Below are positions 1 to 5,271 of a DNA stretch of 10,776 nucleotides, one piece after another. The DNA lies in contig JAGBXE010000179.1 in NCBI GenBank assembly GCA_017629455.1, positions 1-10,776 of the forward strand, written 5' to 3'. Made by a program: the position numbers and the translations under genes. Position 1 is the stretch's first letter; each line of letters opens with the position of its first letter. The notes below the pieces were generated by a model. The model was not told where the DNA came from. It was given only the letters and a program-made list of their open reading frames with translations, and searched no databases. The stretch is from Kiritimatiellia bacterium. Its GTDB lineage: Bacteria > Verrucomicrobiota > Kiritimatiellia > RFP12 > UBA1067.

Positions 1-2
1 AC

Positions 3-1865
3 GGCGGTGACGGCCAGTTTATTTTTGGAATGTGGGATGAAACGTATAATTGGTGCGAGTGTGCAGAATGTGTTGCGCAGGACGACCCAGCCGAGCAAGA
101 ACCTGGAAGGCCAAATGTCTCGCGCAGATTTGCGCTTGCAGTAAATTACATAAGCGCTAAGGTTTGGGAGAAGTATCCGAACGCCGATTTGAGAGTTTGG
201 GCGTATCACACGTATCGCCTAAGAGCGAAGGATGTTCCGTTTGATCCGCGTCTTAAAGTTTGTTTTTGCGACCATGGCCGTTGCTATGGCCATAAGATAG
301 ACGACCCGCACTGCGCGAGAAACGCATGGATACTTTCGATGCTTCGCGATTGGGTGTCGGCTGTGCCTTATGTCTACGTTTACGCGTACCTTTTCTGCAC
401 CGAGACTTTTTATTCCTGCAACGAATACGGCATGGCCGACGATATACGCAAGTATGCGAAGATGGGTGTTAAGGGTTGGAAGGAAGAAGCTGTATTTTCC
501 GATTCCAAGTTTGTTCATCCTTTTGGCGGCGGTGGTCACCGTATTGATTCGTTCCCGTCGGTGTGGCAGACCCTTTACGTCACAGGCCACATGCTTTGGG
601 ATCCTACGCTTGACGAGAATAAGCTTATAGCCGAGGCGGAAGAAAAATATTATGGCGCGGCATATCCTGCCATGAAGAAGTATCACGATTTCCGCCGCCG
701 TCTTTGGGCTGGAAATTCCGCTTGCATGGGTTATCCTAAAGGCGATGAACGTAGAGAGCAGCTTCTTGATATGCCTGGCTCGAAAGAGCGGCTTCTTTCG
801 CTTCTAGATCAGGCGGAGAAGTTAGCTTCTGGCGATAGCGTCCGCCTTTTCCGTATAGGGCGTGATAAGCGGTGGCTTAAACTTTATTGGATTGAACCTA
901 ATGAAGAGCGTAAAGCAAAGGCTGGGAAAAGCGCGTTTTGCGCACCGCTATCGGATACGCCGGTCCTTGCTGACGGGCGCATATCCGAAGCGGTGTGGAC
1001 GAAATCGGTTTATTCCGAATTTTCAGATCGCACCGTGGGCGCAGCTTATGATTCGAAATCCATTTCGTTTTATTCGACAAGTAAGGGCGCAGGGAACGTC
1101 TTCTGCGTCTATCCGCCGAACATCGACAATAGGCGCTATCGTTTCGAGGTTGCTGATAACGGCCGCGTAACGTGCGAGGTCTCGCCGGGCGGCATGGAGG
1201 CTGGGGCGTTCGGAGCGAGGGCATCGGTGCGCAAAACGTCGTTTGGTGAAGTCTGCGAAATTTCTATTCCCGTCGAGAAGATTCATCCGCTTCGCGCAGG
1301 CGATGTCTGGCAGGTGATGTTCGGGCCAAAGGGCGGTTGCGCCGACTGGATGGCCGGAAATTCCTATTCGCCGATGGCGATAGGCGCGCCTTATGAGATT
1401 AACGGCTCGTTTGCAAATCTTGATGCGAAGGGCAAGGTTAAAGGCTGGGTGCTTGCAGATGAAGGAGGCGAAATCATCAAGGAAGGCGTCGGCAATGCGA
1501 TGCTGCTTAAGGGGCGAATGTTTGCTACGATGGCGCACGGTGAACTGCGCCAAAGCCCGGTAGCTAGGCGTATACGCTTTTCGTTCCGCGCCAAGGGCGA
1601 AGGAGCTGTGCGAGTAGCCTTTTACCGCTATACCGACGTTGCCGACACGAACAATGCCGACCGCTTTAAGAAGCATACATATAAGCGTATAGCACATAAG
1701 CCCAATGGAGAGGGCGGAACGTTTGCGCTTTCTTCCGAGATGGCAACGTACTCAGGAGAGTACGTGATAGCGCCAGGAGAATGGTGCGCCATCGCGTTTT
1801 ACCGCGAGAAATCAAAAAAACCGGCAGTTGTTGCAGATGTATCGATAGTGCGTCTCGATGACTAA
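3..1865 (+). CDS. DUF4838 glycosidase-like protein with CBM9-like domain, 5' truncated by the window edge
   Basis: The reading frame is already open at base 3, so the true start lies upstream and the ATG at base 30 is internal. Residue numbers here count from that ATG. Residues 1 to about 225 resemble the C-terminal part of DUF4838 (a TIM-barrel-like family found in polysaccharide-degrading bacteria): a D-x-x-x-x-W-C-x-C-x-x-C motif at 3-13, an R-N-x-W-x-x-x-M-L-R-D-W segment near 97-108, and a helical stretch ending in L-W-D-P and Y-Y-G-x-A near 189-211. From about 308 to 440 a CBM9-like domain follows, with the typical D-G-x-x-x-E-A-V-W opening at 315-323. A last beta-rich region (about 455-611) resembles a jelly-roll carbohydrate-binding module. 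Cysteines cluster at 9-13, 78-95 and 123-130, which suits disulfides in an exported protein. No catalytic residue can be assigned and the substrate is unknown. The signal peptide would be outside the window. Confidence 0.8.
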   Translation, partial: GGDGQFIFGMWDETYNWCECAECVAQDDPAEQEPGRPNVSRRFALAVNYISAKVWEKYPNADLRVWAYHTYRLRAKDVPFDPRLKVCFCDHGRCYGHKIDDPHCARNAWILSMLRDWVSAVPYVYVYAYLFCTETFYSCNEYGMADDIRKYAKMGVKGWKEEAVFSDSKFVHPFGGGGHRIDSFPSVWQTLYVTGHMLWDPTLDENKLIAEAEEKYYGAAYPAMKKYHDFRRRLWAGNSACMGYPKGDERREQLLDMPGSKERLLSLLDQAEKLASGDSVRLFRIGRDKRWLKLYWIEPNEERKAKAGKSAFCAPLSDTPVLADGRISEAVWTKSVYSEFSDRTVGAAYDSKSISFYSTSKGAGNVFCVYPPNIDNRRYRFEVADNGRVTCEVSPGGMEAGAFGARASVRKTSFGEVCEISIPVEKIHPLRAGDVWQVMFGPKGGCADWMAGNSYSPMAIGAPYEINGSFANLDAKGKVKGWVLADEGGEIIKEGVGNAMLLKGRMFATMAHGELRQSPVARRIRFSFRAKGEGAVRVAFYRYTDVADTNNADRFKKHTYKRIAHKPNGEGGTFALSSEMATYSGEYVIAPGEWCAIAFYREKSKKPAVVADVSIVRLDD

Positions 1866-1868
1866 TTC

Positions 1869-1911
1869 AAAATCTGTCACAAAAAGGTCCGACCTTTTTG
1901 TGACAGATTTT
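1869..1911. terminator. 43-base palindrome, probable (bidirectional) terminator
   Basis: Bases 1869-1889 are the exact reverse complement of 1891-1911, with a single C at 1890 in the centre. The inner part is an A5-GGTC / GACC-T5 hairpin and the outer arms add CTGTCAC / GTGACAG flanked by A4 and T4. It starts 3 bases after the TAA of the DUF4838 gene and ends 20 bases before the rsmE -10 box. The position and flanking T-tract fit an intrinsic terminator. The stem is much longer than a terminator needs, so it may instead be a dispersed palindromic repeat or an operator; this cannot be decided from one copy. Confidence 0.65.
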
Positions 1912-1931
1912 AGGCGCGGGTACAGGCGATT

Positions 1932-1940
1932 TGGTATAAT
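1932..1940 (+). promoter_or_regulatory. Extended -10 promoter of the rsmE operon, predicted leaderless start
   Basis: The sequence TGG followed by a perfect TATAAT (1935-1940) is an extended -10 element. No good TTGACA-like box sits 16-18 bases upstream (that position reads AGGCGC), which is normal for extended -10 promoters. The ATG of rsmE begins at 1948, 7 bases after the -10 box, which is where transcription should start, and there is no Shine-Dalgarno sequence between them. Both facts point to a leaderless mRNA for the first gene of the operon. The start site itself is inferred. Confidence 0.6.
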
Positions 1941-1947
1941 TTGCCAA

Positions 1948-2673
1948 ATGCATCGTTTGCTGGCAGATACTACCGAGCTTGAGAGTGGTTCTCCCGTCTT
2001 GTCGAAGGCGGCGAAGAATCACCTCAAAGTTTTGCGCCTGCAAGAGGGAGAGAAGGTTGAGCTTTTCGACGGCAAGGGCAATTGGCGGTGCTTTTCGTTT
2101 GTCAATGGCGGCTTAAAGCCGCAAGGGCCTCTTATGTCGGCCGCGAAACCTCAGGCGTTTACGCTTTTTGCGTGTGTTACCAAGGGTTCTCGGTGGGATT
2201 GGACTATCGAAAAGGCAACCGAGCTTGGAGTGACGCGGATAGTGCCTGTAATTTCTGCGCGGACTATTGTGCGAATAGCCCATTCGTAGCGAGAGGCAAA
2301 GCGCGAGCTGTGGTTGCGTATCGCCGAAGATGCCGCGCGTCAATCGGATTCAAAATGGGTGCCTCAAATTTCTGCTCCAGTCGATTTTGCCTCAGCTCTG
2401 GAGCTTGTAAAATCCACGAGGTGCCTTGTCGGTGCGCTTACAACGCCACCGCCTAAGTGCATTATGGCTGCACTCCTGGAAAGTAAGGATACCCTTTGCC
2501 GCCGTGAGTTTTCTCTCTTTATAGGCCCTGAAGGAGATTTTACGCCTGAAGAACTTTCTCTTTTACTAGAAGTGGCCGAGCCAGTTTCGTTTGGAGATAC
2601 TATTCTTCGCGCTGAAACAGCATCGATATATGGCTTATCTGTCATCAAATCGTTTTTAGACGCAAATGTATAA
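1948..2673 (+). pseudogene. rsmE: 16S rRNA (uracil-1498-N3)-methyltransferase RsmE, interrupted by an in-frame TAG
   Basis: RsmE is a SPOUT-class, SAM-dependent enzyme that makes m3U1498 in the decoding region of 16S rRNA. The ATG at 1948 gives the family-typical M-H-R opening; the same frame is open further upstream to 1858, but that would run through the palindrome. Residues 1-113 contain the PUA-like N-terminal part and the K-A-T-E-L-G-V segment. A TAG at 2287-2289 (codon 114) then stops the frame. Without any shift, the same frame continues with the helix ending in A-A-R-Q-S, then F-I-G-P-E-G-D-F-T and I-L-R-A-E-T-A-S, the knot motifs that bind SAM, up to TAA at 2671. The whole frame, at 241 codons plus stop, has the normal family length. 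Because both halves are intact, this is either a very recent nonsense mutation, a base-calling error, or amber readthrough. The TTG at 2314 would be a poor restart, since it lacks the N-terminal domain. Confidence 0.8.
2287..2289 (+). other. In-frame amber codon inside rsmE
   Basis: The codons before it read H-S and those after it R-E-A-K-R-E-L-W, all in frame 1 with the rest of rsmE. It lies in the variable stretch between the S-x-R motif and the conserved helix, where E, K or Q would be ordinary; GAG, AAG and CAG are each one base from TAG. TAG also ends truB at 4439, so there is no clear sign that TAG is reassigned genome-wide. Confidence 0.9.
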
Positions 2674-3250
2674 TCTTGTTGAGATTTTTGAGTCGCTACA
2701 GGGAGAGGGGCGTAATGTAGGTAGGCCTTGCGTCTTTATTCGTTTTGCAGGGTGCAACCTTGATTGTCCGTGGTGTGATACAGATGTTAAGAAGCATTTT
2801 GAAATTTCGCTAGAAGATTTAGTAAAAGAAGTTTCTGGTTATCGCACAAGAAGCGTAATTCTCACCGGCGGAGAGCCTACCATACAAAACGATATGCCCG
2901 AGCTCGTTGCCGCGCTTAAAGAGGCTGGCTTTTGGATAGCGGTAGAGACGAATGGCACAAACGACGTATCTTGGCTACAATTTGTCGATTATGTTGCTTG
3001 TTCGCCAAAGGCGGAATTTCCCGATTCTGTGCAGATTTCAAAGGCTGATGAAGTTCGTATCGTTGCCTCTTCGCAAGATATAGCTTCTTTCTGCCGCAAG
3101 ATGAAAGATAGTATCGAAGCGAAGGATTACTACATTTCACCTTGCGACCGCGGCGGTTCGATAGATTACGCTTCTGCAAAATCAGTTCTTTCGGAACTTG
3201 ACGGTTGGTCGCTTTCAGTTCAACTTCACAAAATATTAGGTTTCAGATGA
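2666..3250 (+). CDS. queE: 7-carboxy-7-deazaguanine synthase QueE (radical SAM)
   Basis: QueE turns 6-carboxy-tetrahydropterin into 7-carboxy-7-deazaguanine, the ring-contraction step on the way to preQ0 and queuosine in tRNA. The 194-residue product shows the S-L-Q-G-E-G opening at 10-15, the radical-SAM cluster motif C-x3-C-x2-C at Cys30, Cys34 and Cys37, the SAM-binding G-G-E-P at 68-71, V-E-T-N-G-T, and C-S-P-K, and ends in the family-typical Q-L-H-K-I-L-G-F-R. It is at the short end for the family, but no core motif is missing. The ATG lies inside the last codons of rsmE (8-base overlap) and has no clear Shine-Dalgarno, so translation is probably coupled. The partner enzymes QueD and QueC are not in this window. 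Confidence 0.95.
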   Translation: MYNLVEIFESLQGEGRNVGRPCVFIRFAGCNLDCPWCDTDVKKHFEISLEDLVKEVSGYRTRSVILTGGEPTIQNDMPELVAALKEAGFWIAVETNGTNDVSWLQFVDYVACSPKAEFPDSVQISKADEVRIVASSQDIASFCRKMKDSIEAKDYYISPCDRGGSIDYASAKSVLSELDGWSLSVQLHKILGFR

Positions 3251-3753
3251 AGACTATCGCTTCTTTTCAGGTCGATCACGAAAAGATCGTTCCTGGCATA
3301 TTTGTCAGCCGCCGCGATCGTGCAGGCGAGAGGTGGATCACTACGTTTGATATTCGGATGAAAAGGCCGAATGTTGAGCCTGCAATACACCCAAACGCGA
3401 TGCACACTATCGAGCATGTGGTTGCCACTTATTTGCGCAATTCCGAATTTGCCGATAGCGTTGTCTATTGGGGGCCGATGGGGTGCCTTACAGGTTTTTA
3501 TTTCCTGACTAACACTTCCCATGAAATACGCCCACGCGAAATTACAGGCTTAATACGCAAGGCCTTCCGCTTTATGGCCGAATACGAAGGTGAAGTGCCT
3601 GGAGCTACAGCGCTTAATTGCGGGAATTATCTCTTGCATGATCTGCCGATTGCCAAATGGGAGGCGGGCGAATTTCTTTCGCGCAAATGGAGTTTTACTT
3701 ATCCTAAAACAAAGCGCGTGAACGCAGGCGGCAAAACATTTTTCGACGCATAA
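3247..3753 (+). CDS. luxS: S-ribosylhomocysteine lyase LuxS
   Basis: LuxS cleaves S-ribosylhomocysteine to homocysteine and DPD, the precursor of autoinducer-2; it is a cytoplasmic metal-dependent enzyme of the activated methyl cycle. Starting at the ATG at 3247 gives 168 residues, the usual size. The metal ligands are visible as His53 and His57 in H-T-I-E-H and Cys125 in N-C-G-N-Y; the catalytic pair is Glu56 and Cys80 (P-M-G-C-L-T-G-F-Y). F-D-I-R at 34-37 is also conserved. The ATG overlaps the queE TGA as ATGA, so the two genes should be translated together. An alternative start at 3205 in the same frame would overlap queE by 46 bases and add a non-conserved tail, so it was not chosen. No SAH nucleosidase gene (mtn/pfs) is present here. 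Whether the product signals or only recycles methyl-cycle waste cannot be told. Confidence 0.97.
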   Translation: MKTIASFQVDHEKIVPGIFVSRRDRAGERWITTFDIRMKRPNVEPAIHPNAMHTIEHVVATYLRNSEFADSVVYWGPMGCLTGFYFLTNTSHEIRPREITGLIRKAFRFMAEYEGEVPGATALNCGNYLLHDLPIAKWEAGEFLSRKWSFTYPKTKRVNAGGKTFFDA

Positions 3754-3757
3754 CGAT

Positions 3758-4441
3758 ATGGCAAATCTTGCACAGCTAAAGGTCTTGGAGGATCTTGACG
3801 GTTTCCTTATTGTTGATAAACCATCAGGTCTATCGTTTACAACGGTTTTAAAGGCGGTAAAGCGCAAGTTTAATCTCGTTAAACTTGGTCATGGCGGCTC
3901 ACTCGATGCGATGGCTTCAGGCGTTCTTGTTCTGCTTCTTGGTGCAGCAAACAAATTTGCCGACCGCGTGATGGGTGCCGATCGCTCGTACACAGGGTCG
4001 ATGGTCTTTGGATCAGTCACGAATACTGGTGACAGGCATGGCGACGCTGCGCCTTACCCTGAAAGGACAGCAAGCCTTAAAGATGTTCGCGGCGATGTCA
4101 TTCAGACGGAGCCACGCTTTTGTTCCGTTCGCCGCGAAGGCTCGGCAGGTTATGAAGTGGTCGACACTGGCGAGCACAAGCAATTCCTTGCGCACGTCTA
4201 CCGGTTCGACCTTTCAGAAGAGAAGGGCGAAAGCCGTGAGGCGGAATTTTCGCTTGTGGCATCTAAAGGCGTAATCGTTCGCGCGCTCGCACTTGATCTT
4301 GGAGCAACGCTTATGAGCCTACGGCGCACCGCTATTGGCAAGTATAAACTTGAAGATGCCATACCCTTTGAGCGTTTGCTTGAAATTGAACCTAAGGATT
4401 TTCCGTCGTGCGTGATGCCGCTGTCGAAAGCGTTGCAGTAG
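3758..4441 (+). CDS. truB: tRNA pseudouridine-55 synthase TruB, short form without PUA domain
   Basis: TruB isomerises U55 in the T-loop of tRNAs. The 227-residue product has the N-terminal I-V-D-K-P-S-G at 18-24, the catalytic motif G-G-S-L-D-A-M-A-S-G with Asp50 as the nucleophile, an S-Y-T-G segment carrying the conserved Tyr, a T-N-T-G-D motif, and a C-terminal S-K-G-V-I-V-R-A-L-A that replaces the usual S-K-G-x-Y-I-R. It ends soon after the L-R-R-T-x-x-G element, so the C-terminal PUA-like domain of typical TruB proteins (about 300 residues) is missing. The middle part, normally S-A-x-K-x-x-G, reads C-S-V-R-R-E-G, so the protein is divergent. It starts 4 bases after luxS. Its last 34 bases are shared with ribF in another frame, and it ends in TAG. 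Confidence 0.88.
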   Translation: MANLAQLKVLEDLDGFLIVDKPSGLSFTTVLKAVKRKFNLVKLGHGGSLDAMASGVLVLLLGAANKFADRVMGADRSYTGSMVFGSVTNTGDRHGDAAPYPERTASLKDVRGDVIQTEPRFCSVRREGSAGYEVVDTGEHKQFLAHVYRFDLSEEKGESREAEFSLVASKGVIVRALALDLGATLMSLRRTAIGKYKLEDAIPFERLLEIEPKDFPSCVMPLSKALQ

Positions 4442-5271
4442 GCTTCTTTGACGGAGTTCATATTGGTCACCGCGCGATACTTTCTCGTGCGAAGCGCGTA
4501 TTTACTTTTAGAAACCATCCCCTGTCTATCTTAAAGCCTTCGAAAGCTCCGAATCTCATTATGACGCCTGAAGCAAAACTTAAGGCGATTTACGATTGCG
4601 GAGTTGAAGAAGTTGAAATGGTCGACTTTACTTCTGAAATAGCGGCGATGGCTCCAGAAGATTTTGCCGAAAGGTTTTTAGCGCGCTCTTCGCCTGCAAA
4701 GCCTCTTATTATCAGCGGCGAGAATTGGCGCTTCGGCGCAGGCGGCCGCGGCGATCATGAGCTGCTGCGATCAATGGGCTTTAGCGTTTCAGTCGAGCCT
4801 TACGCAATGTATGACGGGAAGGTCGTCTCCTCATCGCGCATTAGACGCTCTTTGGCGGCAGGCGAAATCGATTTGGCAAATGCAATGCTCGGCCGCCAGT
4901 ACAGCATCTCAGGAAAAACCTTTCGCGGAAAAAGGGTAGGCTCGTTAATTGGCTTTCCTACAGTCAATGTCAGTTTGCCGGAGGGCGGTTTTACGCCACT
5001 TCAGTTTGGCGCGTATGAAGTGTCGGTTTCTTCAGTGCGGGCAATAGCTAATGTAGGAGTTGCGCCCACGCTCGGCGAGAAGTCGTGGAATGAGCCAGTG
5101 TTGGAAGTTCATTTTCCCGGGCTGAGCGAAGAGGAAATTCCTTGCAGTAACGAAGGCGGCGAGGTTGAAGTTTCCTTCGCGCGGTTTATCCGGCCAGAAT
5201 GTAAGTTTGCATCCATAGAGGAGCTTAAGCGCCGCATAGCGGCTGATTGCGCTAGTATTAATTATGCTTGA
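4408..5271 (+). CDS. ribF: Bifunctional riboflavin kinase/FAD synthetase RibF
   Basis: RibF phosphorylates riboflavin to FMN and adenylates FMN to FAD. The N-terminal nucleotidyltransferase half has G-F-F-D-G-V-H-I-G-H at 12-21 and the later S-S-S-R-I-R motif near 142-147; the C-terminal kinase half has G-F-P-T-V-N, a conserved A-N-V-G-x-x-P-T and E-V-H-F, where the family has its catalytic glutamate. The GTG at 4408 is the only plausible start; an AAGGA at 4394-4398 sits 9 bases upstream. This puts the start 34 bases inside truB. Two features are unusual: almost nothing precedes the nucleotide-binding motif, and the stretch between G-H-R-A-I-L and T-F-x-x-H-P is about 10 residues shorter than in the Bacillus enzyme. 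At 287 residues it is slightly small, but both domains look complete. Confidence 0.92.
   Translation: MRDAAVESVAVGFFDGVHIGHRAILSRAKRVFTFRNHPLSILKPSKAPNLIMTPEAKLKAIYDCGVEEVEMVDFTSEIAAMAPEDFAERFLARSSPAKPLIISGENWRFGAGGRGDHELLRSMGFSVSVEPYAMYDGKVVSSSRIRRSLAAGEIDLANAMLGRQYSISGKTFRGKRVGSLIGFPTVNVSLPEGGFTPLQFGAYEVSVSSVRAIANVGVAPTLGEKSWNEPVLEVHFPGLSEEEIPCSNEGGEVEVSFARFIRPECKFASIEELKRRIAADCASINYA

Noticed and set aside
1023..1697. Long antisense frame opposite the DUF4838 gene
   Set aside because: It is a shadow of a gene with codon bias that leaves few stops on the other strand; the translation has no family resemblance or start signal.
2287..2289. Pyrrolysine insertion at the TAG
   Set aside because: RsmE has no known use for pyrrolysine, and nothing nearby suggests the pyrrolysine machinery; ordinary mutation or suppression is simpler.
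2254..2320. A frameshift splitting rsmE into two genes
   Set aside because: Both halves are in the same frame; the interruption is a single TAG, not an insertion or deletion.
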